Positions 50,776-59,698 of a stretch of DNA of 64,000 nucleotides are shown here, one piece after another. The position numbers were made by a program, and so were the translations under genes. The first letter of the stretch is position 1, and every line of letters begins with the position of its first letter. This DNA is from Microbispora catharanthi (GTDB taxonomy: Bacteria; Actinomycetota; Actinomycetes; Streptosporangiales; Streptosporangiaceae), in NCBI RefSeq assembly GCF_006334915.2, contig NZ_VDMA02000009.1, positions 1 to 64,000 on the forward strand, in the 5' to 3' direction. The notes beneath the pieces were generated by a model. The model did not search any database and had not been told where the DNA came from. It saw nothing but the letters and a program-made list of their open reading frames with translations.

Positions 50776-52866
50776 ATGAGCCACGACGCCCAGGCCGACA
50801 ACCCGGCGGACACGACGGCGCGCCCGGCCGTCAGCCCGCTCGAGGCCGCCGTCGAAGCGGCGGTCGAAGCGACCGTGAACGCGGGCGACATCGCCCGGCT
50901 CGCCGACGTCGGCAGGGCCGCGGTCAGCAACTGGCGCCGCCGGTACGAGGACTTCCCCCAACCGGTCGGAGGTACCGCCTCCAGCCCGCTTTTCTCGCTT
51001 CCCGAAGTGGAGGCGTGGCTACGCAGGAACGGCAAGTCGTTCGAGGTGTCCCAGGGCGACCGCGTCTGGCAGCGGCTGCGGGCGTCGGCCGACGACCTGC
51101 GCCTGGGCGAGGTGCTGGGGGAGGTCGGGGCGTTCCTGCTCTACACGCTCCGCGACCCCGACGGCTGGAAGCGGCTGTCCGCCGCCCCCGACTTCGCCGT
51201 AGGGCTCCCGGGTGCGGTGGCCGAGACGACAACCGACCTGCCTCCGCGTGCGGGGGACGCGACGCCGGTCGAGCCCGGCCTGCTCCGGCTGGTCGCCGGG
51301 ATGGCCGAGCGGAACGGCGTGGCCGGCACGTTCGAGTTCCTCTGCGAGCGGTACGCCGAGGCGCACAGCCGCAGGCTGGCACTGACCCGGCCCGACGTGG
51401 CCGCCCTGATGACCCGGCTGGCCTGCGCGGGGGCGCGCACGGTGCTCGACCCGGCGTGCGGCATGGGCACCCTCCTGCTGGACGCCGCCGGGGCCGGTGG
51501 GGCGGGAGACGAGGTGCGGCTGCTCGGCCAGGACGCCAACGAGACGGTCGCGCTGCTCGCGGCGCTGCGGCTGCTGCTGCGCGGGCGGGACGCCCGGGTC
51601 CTCCCCGGGGACGCGCTGCGGCACGACGCGTTCCCTCTGGACCGGCCGATGGACGGGCTCGGGGACGCGCTCGCGGACGCGGTGGTGTGCGACCCGCCGT
51701 TCAACGAGCGGGCCTGGGGCCACGAGGATCTCGTCGGCGATCCGCGCTGGCAGTACGGCATGCCTCCCCGGGGTGAGCCGGAGCTGGCCTGGGTGCAGCA
51801 CTGCCTCGCCCACGTGCGGCCCGGCGGGCTGGCGGCCGTCCTGATGCCGGGCGCCGCCGCGAGCCGCCGCCCGGGACGCCGCATCCGGGCGAACCTGCTG
51901 CGGACGGGCGCGCTGCGCGCGGTCTTCACGCTGGCGCCCGGTGGTCCCGACCTGTGGCTGCTGCGCCGTCCCGAGCCCGGGGAGCGGCAGCCCGGCGCGA
52001 TCCTGGTGGCCGACGCGGGAGACGACCCGGCCTCCGTCGAGGCGGTCTGGCGGGCCCACCTCGCGAAGAGCGAACTCCCGCGCGGTGGCCGCACGGTCAG
52101 GATCATCGACATCCTCGACGACGAGGTGGACGTGAGCCCGGCGCGGCACCTGTCACCCCGGGTCGACACGCGGGGCTTTCCCGCGGCCAGGGAGCGCTTC
52201 CTGGAGGCGGTCGCGGAGCTGGCCGACGACGTGCCCGACCTGGAGGTGCTCACCGGCGGCGCGGCGGGCTGGGACGCGTCGTGGGCGACCGTGGCCGAGA
52301 TGGCCAGATCCGGGCTGGTCACCATCAGGCACTCGACGCTGCGGGCGCTGCCCGCCGATGCTTCCGAAGGCGAGGCGTCTGACGGCGGGGTGCCCGACGG
52401 CGGGGTGCCCGAGGGTGGGGTGCCCGTGCTGACGGCCGACGACGTCGCGGCCGGGACGGCGCCGTCGCGGCGGATCCCGCGTGCCCCCGGCCTGGTCGCC
52501 GTACGACCGGGAGACGTCGTGGCGTCGGCCGTCACCGCGCGGGTGGTCGCGGGGGAGGGGGCGGTCCTGGGCCCCCATCTCAGCCTTTTCCGCGTCGATC
52601 CAGACAAGGTGGATCCCGAGTTCCTGGCCGGGTTCCTGCGCTACGCGGCGGGCGGCGGCCGGCCGCATCTGGGCAGCAGCCGCGTGGAGGCCCGCCGGGC
52701 CCGCGTCCCCCAGCTTCCCCTGGCCGTCCAGCGGACGTACGGCACGGCCTTCCGGCGGCTGCTCGCCCTGGAGGACGGCCTGCGCGAGGCGGCCGCCGCG
52801 GGGGAGGCGCTCGCCCGCCTCGGCGTCGATGGGCTGATCGACGGACGCCTCCGCCCTCATGGGTGA
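50776..52866 (+). CDS. N6-adenine DNA methylase with N-terminal HTH and specificity-like C-terminal half
   Basis: 696 aa. N-terminal region about residues 35-80 reads as a helix-turn-helix (DIARLADVGRAAVSNWRRRY). The central HsdM-type methylase has SAM motif I TVLDPACGMGTLLLDAAG (about 215) and catalytic motif IV CDPPFNERAWG (Asp-Pro-Pro-Phe in place of Asn-Pro-Pro-Phe/Tyr). The C-terminal about 200 residues (PGLVAVRPGDVVASAVTARV, SLFRVDPDKVDPEFLAGFLRY) resemble type I specificity-subunit target recognition. A 15-bp tandem repeat at 52381-52425 encodes VPDGG units. No hsdR or other nuclease is nearby. The gene is bracketed by a protein phosphatase and a protein kinase. ATG 50776 fits the leaderless promoter; ATG 50770 is possible. 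Orphan methylase with a regulatory role is the likely reading. Confidence 0.85.
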   Translation: MSHDAQADNPADTTARPAVSPLEAAVEAAVEATVNAGDIARLADVGRAAVSNWRRRYEDFPQPVGGTASSPLFSLPEVEAWLRRNGKSFEVSQGDRVWQRLRASADDLRLGEVLGEVGAFLLYTLRDPDGWKRLSAAPDFAVGLPGAVAETTTDLPPRAGDATPVEPGLLRLVAGMAERNGVAGTFEFLCERYAEAHSRRLALTRPDVAALMTRLACAGARTVLDPACGMGTLLLDAAGAGGAGDEVRLLGQDANETVALLAALRLLLRGRDARVLPGDALRHDAFPLDRPMDGLGDALADAVVCDPPFNERAWGHEDLVGDPRWQYGMPPRGEPELAWVQHCLAHVRPGGLAAVLMPGAAASRRPGRRIRANLLRTGALRAVFTLAPGGPDLWLLRRPEPGERQPGAILVADAGDDPASVEAVWRAHLAKSELPRGGRTVRIIDILDDEVDVSPARHLSPRVDTRGFPAARERFLEAVAELADDVPDLEVLTGGAAGWDASWATVAEMARSGLVTIRHSTLRALPADASEGEASDGGVPDGGVPEGGVPVLTADDVAAGTAPSRRIPRAPGLVAVRPGDVVASAVTARVVAGEGAVLGPHLSLFRVDPDKVDPEFLAGFLRYAAGGGRPHLGSSRVEARRARVPQLPLAVQRTYGTAFRRLLALEDGLREAAAAGEALARLGVDGLIDGRLRPHG
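52381..52425. repeat. 15-bp tandem repeat (3 units) in the DNA methylase gene
   Basis: Three copies of GACGGCGGGGTGCCC-type units (last one with three changes) encode a Val-Pro-Asp-Gly-Gly linker between the methylase and specificity-like halves. In-frame copy change would alter domain spacing only. Confidence 0.8.
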
Positions 52867-52976
52867 CGCGGCGTGGAGCTTCCCAGCTGAGAGAGTCCTG
52901 TCCACCCGGCCGCTGAGCCCGAGCATCGCGGACGAATCCGGTAGCTTTTTCCCCGATAGGCCGACGGGAGGGGCGC

Positions 52977-53879
52977 ATGGTCATCGGCGACCGGTATGAG
53001 CTGGACGACCTCCCCCTGGGGCAGGGCGGTATGGGCGCCGTGTACGGCGGGCACGACCGGCGGCTCGACCGCAAGGTGGCGGTGAAGTTCCTGCGGCTGC
53101 CCGACGGCCCGGACGAGGAGTTGCAGCGCCGGTTCATCCGCGAGGCGCGGATCCTCGCGAAGCTCGACCATCCGGGCGCGCCCGTGCTGTACGACTTCGG
53201 CACCTACGAGCAGCGGCTCTTCCAGGTCATGCAGTTCATCGAGGGCGTGACGGTCGCCGACCTGCTGAGCGAGCACGGCCCGCTGCCGGTGCCGTGGGCC
53301 GCGGCGATCGCCGCCCAGGCGTGCGCCGTGCTGACCGCCGCCCACGAGCTGTCGATCTGCCACCGCGACCTCAAGCCGACCAACCTCATGCTCTGCCCGG
53401 ACGGCAGTGTCAAGCTGCTCGACTTCGGGCTCGCCATGCTGCGCGAGGCGGACGTCGCGGGGTTGACGGCGCAGTTCACCCGGATCGGGCAGATCCTCGG
53501 CACTCCGGCGTACATGTCCCCCGAGCAGATCCAGCGGGGTGTCGCCGGGCCGAAGAGCGACCTGTACTCCCTCGGCTGCGTGCTGCACGAGATGCTGACC
53601 GGCAACCAGCTGTTCACCGGGCCGACGGAGTACGCCGTGTTCGACAAGCAGGTGAAGGAACGGCCGCCCCGGGTTACCGGGGTCCCCGCCGAGCTGGACC
53701 GTCTCATCGCCGAACTGCTGGAGAAGGAGCCGGACAACCGGCCGCCCGACGCGCACACGCTGTTCGAGCGGCTGCAGCCGTTCGCGGTCGACCTGCCCCC
53801 GCTGCCGGGCTTCCTCAACCCGTCGTCGGTCCCCAGCCCCGGGCGCATGTACGCCCAGATGGTCGGCCGCGTCCGCTGA
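52977..53879 (+). CDS. Soluble eukaryotic-type Ser/Thr protein kinase
   Basis: 300 aa, just the catalytic domain. Gly-rich loop LGQGGMGAVYGG, VAVKFLR (ATP Lys), CHRDLKPTNLML catalytic loop, LLDFGLAM (DFG), and YMSPEQIQ for APE. The activation loop is rich in Thr (GLTAQFTRIGQILGTPAY). It ends about 25 residues after the kinase fold; there is no membrane anchor or sensor domain, unlike PknB. GGGAGGGG precedes the ATG. It follows the methylase gene by 110 nt on the same strand. Possible substrate: the methylase itself or the phosphatase. Confidence 0.93.
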   Translation: MVIGDRYELDDLPLGQGGMGAVYGGHDRRLDRKVAVKFLRLPDGPDEELQRRFIREARILAKLDHPGAPVLYDFGTYEQRLFQVMQFIEGVTVADLLSEHGPLPVPWAAAIAAQACAVLTAAHELSICHRDLKPTNLMLCPDGSVKLLDFGLAMLREADVAGLTAQFTRIGQILGTPAYMSPEQIQRGVAGPKSDLYSLGCVLHEMLTGNQLFTGPTEYAVFDKQVKERPPRVTGVPAELDRLIAELLEKEPDNRPPDAHTLFERLQPFAVDLPPLPGFLNPSSVPSPGRMYAQMVGRVR

Positions 53880-53898
53880 AGGGGTTCGCCGGAAGCGC

Positions 53899-54942
53899 TC
53901 ACGCGCGCCAGGCCGTCAGGACCTCCTCGACCCGGGGGCGGATCCGCTCGCGGGCCGTCATCCGCGGCGTCCCGGCCATCAGCAGCTCGTCGTAGTCGGT
54001 GTCGAGGTGGCGCACGCTCGCGATCACGGCGAGCGTGATGGCGTTCTCGTCCAGCACGCGGGCGGCGGCGGTGCGGCCCACCCGCCCGCTGCCGCGTACG
54101 GCGGCGTGCGCGGCGATGGCCTCGGCCCGCTCGGCCGGGCAGCGGGGGAACAGGCGGCGGATCTGCGCCGCCATCCTCGTCTGGAACTCGGCGTCCTCAT
54201 CGGCGCGGCGCTCGCGGTCGCGTTCGCGGCGGCGCAGCCGCGCCTCCTCGTCGGCCAGGCACTGCTCCTCGGCCCGCGTCAGCGCCTCCTCCTCGACCAG
54301 GACGCCGAGCCGCTCGTATCTCTTGCGCCGCCGGTTGAAGCGGACCACCACGGCAGACAGGCCGCTCTCCTTCTTGGCGCGGCGGCTCAGCGCCGCGTTC
54401 CCCGCCGGGAGGAAGCACAGGTGATCCATGTCGGCGCAGGTCAGGCAGTGTGGCCGGTCGTCCTCCACGATCAGATAAGGCCCGGTGTCCCCGCATCCGG
54501 CGCAGGTCCACGCGTCCGGCGACGCCACGGCCACGAGGTCGGGGGCCTTGCTGTGCCGTTCGGTGATCTGCCGCCGCCGCGCCTCGCTCAGCTCCGGTGA
54601 GAGCCAGTGGACGCGGAAGGCGCGCTCCAGGTCCTCGTCGCCCGCCGCCGTGAAGCGCAGCGGCCGCCGGTCGCGGGTGCCCGCCGTGTACGCCGCCTCG
54701 CTCTCCACCAGGTCGCGGGACAGAGCCCAGGCGCGCAGATGCGACAGGGCCTCGGCCATCCGGCCGGTGTCCACGGCGGCCAGCCGTTCCAGGCTGTCGG
54801 CCCGGCCCTGCCGCCAGGTCTCCACATGGCGGTCGTGCAGCCACCGCAGGCCGGTGAGGACGTCGATCGGGGTCACGTACTTGCGGGTGGCCAGGGCGAT
54901 CTCCGCCGCCTGGGCCACCCGTCCGCCGAGCTTGCTGCGCAT
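53899..54942 (-). CDS. DUF2293-domain protein
   Basis: 347 aa. The middle part has a Cys4 zinc-ribbon-like motif (TCAGCGDTGPY, HCLTCADMDH). A long charged helix follows (about residues 200-250, repeated Arg/Glu). The C-terminal DUF2293 domain (about 260-340) reads RRLFPRCPAERAEAIAAHAAV, RGSGRVGRTAAARVL and ends near DTDYDELLMAG. The domain's function is unknown; basic character and zinc ribbon hint at nucleic-acid binding. The gene begins 15 nt downstream of the rodA stop on the same strand and may be read through from the mre operon. It is convergent with the kinase gene. Confidence 0.8.
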   Translation of the reverse strand: MRSKLGGRVAQAAEIALATRKYVTPIDVLTGLRWLHDRHVETWRQGRADSLERLAAVDTGRMAEALSHLRAWALSRDLVESEAAYTAGTRDRRPLRFTAAGDEDLERAFRVHWLSPELSEARRRQITERHSKAPDLVAVASPDAWTCAGCGDTGPYLIVEDDRPHCLTCADMDHLCFLPAGNAALSRRAKKESGLSAVVVRFNRRRKRYERLGVLVEEEALTRAEEQCLADEEARLRRRERDRERRADEDAEFQTRMAAQIRRLFPRCPAERAEAIAAHAAVRGSGRVGRTAAARVLDENAITLAVIASVRHLDTDYDELLMAGTPRMTARERIRPRVEEVLTAWRA

Positions 54943-54957
54943 TCCTCCAAGCCTGCC

Positions 54958-56214
54958 CTATGCCGGCGTGCGCGTACGCCGGTTCACGGCGGCCAGCAGC
55001 CCCACGGCCGCCAGGCTGGAGATCGTGGCCGACCCGCCGTATGACACGAACGGCAGCGGCAGCCCCGCGACCGGCAGCAGGCCCATGGTCATCCCCACGT
55101 TCACGAACGTCTGGAACGCAAGCCAGCACACCACCCCGCCGGCCACCGCCCTGCCGAACGGCGAGGGGCTCCTGGCCGCGATCCACAGGCCGCGCCACAG
55201 CAGGGCGAGCATCAGCAGGATCACGCAGGCGGCGCCGAGGAAGCCGAGCTCCTCGCCCGCGACCGTGAAGATGAAGTCGGTGTGCTGCTCGGGCACGAAA
55301 TGGCCCGCCGTCTGCTCGCCGTGGAACAGGCCCTTGCCGAGCAGGCCCCCGGAGCCGATCGCGATCCTGGCCTGGGTGGCGTTGTAGCCCATGCCCATCG
55401 GGTCGGCGTCCGGGTCGGCCAGCACCATCAGGCGCTGGAGCTGGTAGGGCCGGATGAGGTCGAGCCGCCACACCAGGAGCAGTCCGGCGGCCCCGGCTGC
55501 GGCGAACGCCGCGAACCACCTCTTGGGCGCGCCGGACACCACGATCATCCCGGTGGTCAGCACTAGGAAGACGAGCGCGGTGCCGTGGTCGGGCTGCAGC
55601 GCGATCAGCCCGACCGGCAGCGCGGCGAGGCCCAGGGCGAGCAGCACGGCCCCGGCGCCCGGCCTGCGCTCGCCGTCGCGCGGCTCGCCCAGCGCCGTCG
55701 CGAGCGCGAGCACCGTGGCCGCCTTGGCGAACTCGGACGGCTGGAACTGCAGCCCGTCACCGAGCACGATCCAGGCGTGCGAGCCGTTGATCGTGCGGCC
55801 CAGCGGGGTCAGCACGGCGACCAGCCCGGCCAGCCCGAGGAGGTACAGCACCGGGACGTAGGCCCGCAGCACCCGCAGGTCGATCCGCGAGACGGCCCAC
55901 ATGAGCACGAAGCCGATGCCCACGCTGAGCGCCTGCCGCTGCGGCAGCGTCGAGCCCGGCTCGTTGCGGGTGGCCGACCACACGAGCAGCAGCCCGATCG
56001 CCGACAACGCGGCCGCCGGCAGCACCAGCCCCCAGGCGGGGAGGAAGGCGAGACGCGCCCACCCCCTGCGCCTGGTCGCCCGGCTCGCCGGCAGCCGTAC
56101 GGACAGGGGACCGAGTGCCGTCACCGCGTGCCTCCAACCGGCTGAGCCCTGCCCGTCCGACCGCTGCCCGTCCGACCGCTGCCTGTCTGAGCCCTGCCCG
56201 TCACCGCGCGCCAC
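54958..56214 (-). CDS. rodA: SEDS peptidoglycan glycosyltransferase RodA
   Basis: 418 aa, about ten transmembrane helices. It polymerises lipid II during elongation together with the class B PBP encoded just upstream. Seen are WLGLLLVWSATRNE-like first helix, GDGLQFQPSEFAKAATVLALA, LQPDHGTALVFL (catalytic-site Asp), EQHTDFIFTVAGEELGFLG and PLPFVSYGGSATISS. The start overlaps the mrdA stop by 14 nt. The first 25 residues are a low-complexity Asp/Gly/Gln/Ser stretch from a 15-bp repeat, so a downstream start is possible. Confidence 0.94.
   Translation of the reverse strand: MARGDGQGSDRQRSDGQRSDGQGSAGWRHAVTALGPLSVRLPASRATRRRGWARLAFLPAWGLVLPAAALSAIGLLLVWSATRNEPGSTLPQRQALSVGIGFVLMWAVSRIDLRVLRAYVPVLYLLGLAGLVAVLTPLGRTINGSHAWIVLGDGLQFQPSEFAKAATVLALATALGEPRDGERRPGAGAVLLALGLAALPVGLIALQPDHGTALVFLVLTTGMIVVSGAPKRWFAAFAAAGAAGLLLVWRLDLIRPYQLQRLMVLADPDADPMGMGYNATQARIAIGSGGLLGKGLFHGEQTAGHFVPEQHTDFIFTVAGEELGFLGAACVILLMLALLWRGLWIAARSPSPFGRAVAGGVVCWLAFQTFVNVGMTMGLLPVAGLPLPFVSYGGSATISSLAAVGLLAAVNRRTRTPA
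56149..56202. repeat. 15-bp tandem repeat at the rodA N-terminus
   Basis: Two exact CTGCCCGTCCGACCG units, a third degenerate one and a partial fourth (plus-strand reading) encode the Ser-Asp-Gly-Gln-Arg repeats at the cytoplasmic N-terminus of RodA. Confidence 0.8.
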
Positions 56215-58315
56215 CCGTCCCGGCGAACGCGACGGGAGGCAGGGAGGCGGACCGCGTCCCCCTGGCGTCCTTCTTGTCCTTCTTGCCGTGCTTTTTTCCG
56301 TCGTGCTTCTTCGCCTTATGGGTCAGGGCGGCGATGCCCTCCCAGATCTCGCGGGCGGCGGGGGCCGCCGTGGTCCCGCCCGTGCCACCCTGCGAGACGA
56401 CGACCACCACGACATACTTGGGCTTCTTCACCGGGCCGAAGGAGGCGAACCACGAGGTGTCCTTCCTGCCGTACGCCTCGGCGGTGCCGGTCTTCCCGGC
56501 GACCGGCAGACGCGTGAACGCGTACCCCTCGAACGCGCCCGCGGCTGTGCCCGTGCGCGGCACGCCGGCGAGTGCGTCGCGGATGAACCGCAGCGTCTTG
56601 CGCGAGGCGTCGATCTTCCCCACCACGGGCGGGGTGATCGTGCGGACCACCGTGCCGTCGGGGCGCACGACCTGCTTGCCGATCCTGGGGCTGAAGACCG
56701 TGCCGCCGTTGGCGAGCGCGGCGTACCCGCGGGCGAGCTGGAGCGGCGTCACCAGCACGTCGCCCTGGCCGATCGAGAAGTTGGCCGCGTCGCCGGCCCA
56801 CCAGACCCCGCCGGAGCGGCAGTTGTCGGCGGCGAGCGCCTTGAGGTAGGCCGCCCGCTTGCGGTCGGACATCTCCGGATAGCCGGTTTTGGCGCGACGG
56901 CAGGAGTCCGCCTTGGTCCGCTCCCAGTTGGCCTTCTTCCAGGCGCGGTCGGGCACCCTTCCCTGAGCCTCGTGCGGCAGGTCGACGCCGGTGGGCGTGC
57001 CGAACCCGAACTCCCTGGCCATCGCCTGCATCGGGTCCTTGGGGTGTTTGACCGGCTTGAGCCCCCCGTCGTGCCGCCACATCTTCTCCGCGAAACGGTA
57101 GAAGATCGTGTCGCAGGACACCACCAGGGCCCGGTGCATGTCCATCCGGCCCAGTTCGGCGCTCTCGAAGTTGTGGAACACCCGGCCGCCGATCTTGTAA
57201 CCGCCCGGGCAGTCGTAGGAGGCCCGCAGCGAGTAGCCCGCCTTCGCCGCCGCGGCCGTCGAGGTCACCTTCCAGGTGGAGCCCGGCGGCCACTGCCCCT
57301 GCACGGCGGCGCTGACCAGCGGCAGGTCCTCGTAGTCGTGCTGCGAGATGCCCCCGGTCCACACGCCCGGGTCGTAGGTGGGATAGTCGGCGATCGCCGT
57401 CACCCGCCCGGTCTTCGCCTCCAGCACCACCGCCGCGCCGCTGTCGGCGGGCTCGCCCCGCTTGCGCGCGGCGGTCACGGCCCGGGCCAGCGCCCGCTCA
57501 GCCACCTCCTGGATGCGCGCGTCGACGCTGGTCACCAGCGTGTCCCCGGCCACGGCGGCCTCCTCGCGGATCAGGCCGGTGATCTTGCCCGTGCTGTCCA
57601 CCGCCACCTCTCTGATCCCGGTGCGCCCGGCCAGCTCGCGGTCGTACTGCGCTTCGAGGCCGTCGCGGCCGATCAGCTCCGGGCCGCCCTCGGGGTCGTC
57701 GGGGGAGGGCGGCTGCAGGTAGCCGAGCACGTGCGCCGCGGCCGAGCCGAGGGGGTAGGTCCTGACCGGCCGCAGCGCGGTGCTGACACCGGGGAACTCG
57801 TCCTGCCGCTCCGCGATCCACAGCGCCGTGCGCACGCTCACGTCGTCCGCGATGACGATCGGCTGATACGGCGAGCCGGGCCAGCACGGCCGGGGCACGT
57901 CCCCGGCGCACAGCCGGGCCCGGTCGGCGATCTCCTGGTAGGGCCGGCCAAGGGCCCGGGCGAGCCGGGCCAGCACGTCCTTCCCGCCGTCGGGCTGGTG
58001 GATGAGGGCCATGTAGTCCACCGACACCTGCGGTCTGGTCTCGTTGGCCACCAGCGGCCGGCCGCGTACGTCGAGGATCCGCCCCCGCACCGGCGGCAGG
58101 ACGACCGAGCGCGCCCGCGACTCCGTGGCCGCCCTGACGTACGACGGGCCGGTGACGATCTGCAGGTACCACAGCCGCCCGAGCAGGGTCAGCATGAGCG
58201 CGGTCACCACCGCGAACACGAGCGTGAGGCGGCCCTGGGGCCGGTTGCGACCCCGGTTGAGAGGGCGCTGCTTGACGCTCCTACGCAAGCCGCCTCCCTC
58301 GCGCGTACGGATCAC
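56201..58315 (-). CDS. mrdA: Class B penicillin-binding protein 2 (elongation transpeptidase)
   Basis: 704 aa. One membrane helix (about residues 28-50), then a pedestal domain and a transpeptidase domain with the three active-site motifs: STWK (about residue 345), Ser-x-Asn as SCD in LVVSCDTIFY, and KTGTAEA (about 607). A Lys/His-rich tail (about 670-690) follows the enzyme domain. It cross-links new peptidoglycan with RodA, guided by MreB-C-D. Start overlaps the mreD end by 35 nt; the N-terminal basic stretch before the helix supports this start. Confidence 0.95.
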   Translation of the reverse strand: MIRTREGGGLRRSVKQRPLNRGRNRPQGRLTLVFAVVTALMLTLLGRLWYLQIVTGPSYVRAATESRARSVVLPPVRGRILDVRGRPLVANETRPQVSVDYMALIHQPDGGKDVLARLARALGRPYQEIADRARLCAGDVPRPCWPGSPYQPIVIADDVSVRTALWIAERQDEFPGVSTALRPVRTYPLGSAAAHVLGYLQPPSPDDPEGGPELIGRDGLEAQYDRELAGRTGIREVAVDSTGKITGLIREEAAVAGDTLVTSVDARIQEVAERALARAVTAARKRGEPADSGAAVVLEAKTGRVTAIADYPTYDPGVWTGGISQHDYEDLPLVSAAVQGQWPPGSTWKVTSTAAAAKAGYSLRASYDCPGGYKIGGRVFHNFESAELGRMDMHRALVVSCDTIFYRFAEKMWRHDGGLKPVKHPKDPMQAMAREFGFGTPTGVDLPHEAQGRVPDRAWKKANWERTKADSCRRAKTGYPEMSDRKRAAYLKALAADNCRSGGVWWAGDAANFSIGQGDVLVTPLQLARGYAALANGGTVFSPRIGKQVVRPDGTVVRTITPPVVGKIDASRKTLRFIRDALAGVPRTGTAAGAFEGYAFTRLPVAGKTGTAEAYGRKDTSWFASFGPVKKPKYVVVVVVSQGGTGGTTAAPAAREIWEGIAALTHKAKKHDGKKHGKKDKKDARGTRSASLPPVAFAGTGGAR

Positions 58316-58865
58316 GTGAACTGTCCCGTGATCTGGGCACCCGCCCGAACGACCGGCGGCGGGGCAGCAGGGCGAGCGCCGCCGCCACGAGCGCGGCCAG
58401 GCCGACGGTCCAGGCGACGGCGCCGGGCGCGAGGGCCGTGCCCCACGGCGTGCCGTCGAGCAGGGCCGCGAGCACGCCCCCGGCGAGCGTCGCGCCCAGG
58501 GCCACGGCGGCGGCGACGGCGGCGCGCCGCCCGGCCGTGCCGTCCGCGGCGACCCGTGCGCACACCCACCCGGCGAGGCACATGACGAGGGCGAGCCGCC
58601 CTATGGTGTGGTCGGCGGGCGGCGCGATGTCGGCGGCCAGGCCCGCGGCGAACCCCAGGAACGCGCCCGCTCCTCCCCCCGCGGCGCCCCGCTCAGGCAA
58701 CCCCCTGGTCTCCGGCCTGGGCCGCAGACGCGGCGCGAGCGCGACGACCGCGACCAGCACGACGTCGGGGTGGCCGCCGGGCAGCGACAGCCCGTTGACC
58801 ACGGCGACCTGGAGCACCGGTGCGACGAGGACGACGAGCACGGACAGGACGACCGCCTTCATCAC
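58281..58865 (-). CDS. mreD: Rod shape-determining protein MreD
   Basis: 194 aa. Five to six hydrophobic helices with VVLSVLVVLVAPVLQVAVVNGL at the N-terminus and GFAAGLAADIAPPADHTIG (the conserved 'GL..D' of MreD). It links MreC and the synthase pair in the membrane. It overlaps mreC by 4 nt and mrdA by 35 nt. A low-complexity insert (about residues 50-70) separates helices 2 and 3. Confidence 0.9.
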   Translation of the reverse strand: MMKAVVLSVLVVLVAPVLQVAVVNGLSLPGGHPDVVLVAVVALAPRLRPRPETRGLPERGAAGGGAGAFLGFAAGLAADIAPPADHTIGRLALVMCLAGWVCARVAADGTAGRRAAVAAAVALGATLAGGVLAALLDGTPWGTALAPGAVAWTVGLAALVAAALALLPRRRSFGRVPRSRDSSRDPYARGRRLA

Positions 58866-59698
58866 GCCCCCTTCGCCTTCTTCGAGCCGCTCTTCGCGGC
58901 GTCCGTATCCCCGCCCCCGGCCTCGCCTTCGCCGGCGGACGCGTCCGCCGCCGCGCCGTCCGGCTGTGGTCCCAGCACCACGGTGACGAGGTCGAGCGCG
59001 GTGAATCGGGCGAAGGGACGCACGAGCGCCGTCCTGGTCAGCGCGTCCGGCGCGGGCTCCACCGTGACCACCGTGCCGATCGGCACGTCCGGCACGTACG
59101 GCCGCATGTCGCGCGAGCCCAGCGTCACCACCCGGTCGCCGGGCTTCACCTCCGCGGAGGGGTTGAGCAGGCTCAGCCGCAGCAGGCCGCGCTCGGGGAC
59201 GCCGGTCACCAGGCCGACCTCCCGGGAGCCCTCGAGCCGGGCCCCGATCGAGGCGCCGGAGGCCGTGGCCAGCTGGACCGTCGCCGTGCCGGGACCGGAT
59301 CGCAGGATCCGGCCGACCAGCCCGTCACCGTCGAACACGGTCATGTCGCGGTCCACGCCGCCGTCGGAGCCGGTGTCGACGGTGACCGTGCCGTCCCGGC
59401 CGAAGCCGATGACGTGGGCCGACGCGACCCGGTAGCCGTCCGCCTGAGCGGGGGACGGGGTCGTGCGGCGGGCGGCCAGCAGGTCGGCGCGCAGCCGGGC
59501 GTTCTCGCGTTCGAGCTCCTCCAGGCGCCGCTCGCCCGACGCCCAGCGGACGCCGGCGGACGCCGCGTCCTCCAGCCCGCCGTACACGGCCGACCCGAAC
59601 GCCCGCAGCGGCTCGAGTGGTGTGACGGTGTCGGCTGCGATCAGGGCGGCGGAGACGAGCGCCAGCAGCGCGGGCGCCCGGCGACCGGCGGCCCTCAT
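58862..59698 (-). CDS. mreC: Rod shape-determining protein MreC
   Basis: 278 aa. N-terminal membrane anchor (about 8-25), coiled coil (ERRLEELERENARLRADLL, about 55-80) and the two beta-barrel MreC core (VIGFGRDGTVTVDTGSDGGV, LVGRILRSGP, GDRVVTLGSRDMRPYVPDVPIG). The tail is acidic and Ala/Gly-rich. It starts inside the mreB stop (ATGA) and ends inside the mreD start. It is the periplasmic-side activator of PBP2-RodA. Confidence 0.94.
   Translation of the reverse strand: MRAAGRRAPALLALVSAALIAADTVTPLEPLRAFGSAVYGGLEDAASAGVRWASGERRLEELERENARLRADLLAARRTTPSPAQADGYRVASAHVIGFGRDGTVTVDTGSDGGVDRDMTVFDGDGLVGRILRSGPGTATVQLATASGASIGARLEGSREVGLVTGVPERGLLRLSLLNPSAEVKPGDRVVTLGSRDMRPYVPDVPIGTVVTVEPAPDALTRTALVRPFARFTALDLVTVVLGPQPDGAAADASAGEGEAGGGDTDAAKSGSKKAKGA

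Noticed and set aside
50776-52866. Complete restriction-modification system
   Set aside because: No HsdR, nuclease or helicase gene adjoins; the neighbours are a phosphatase, a kinase and a DUF2293 gene.
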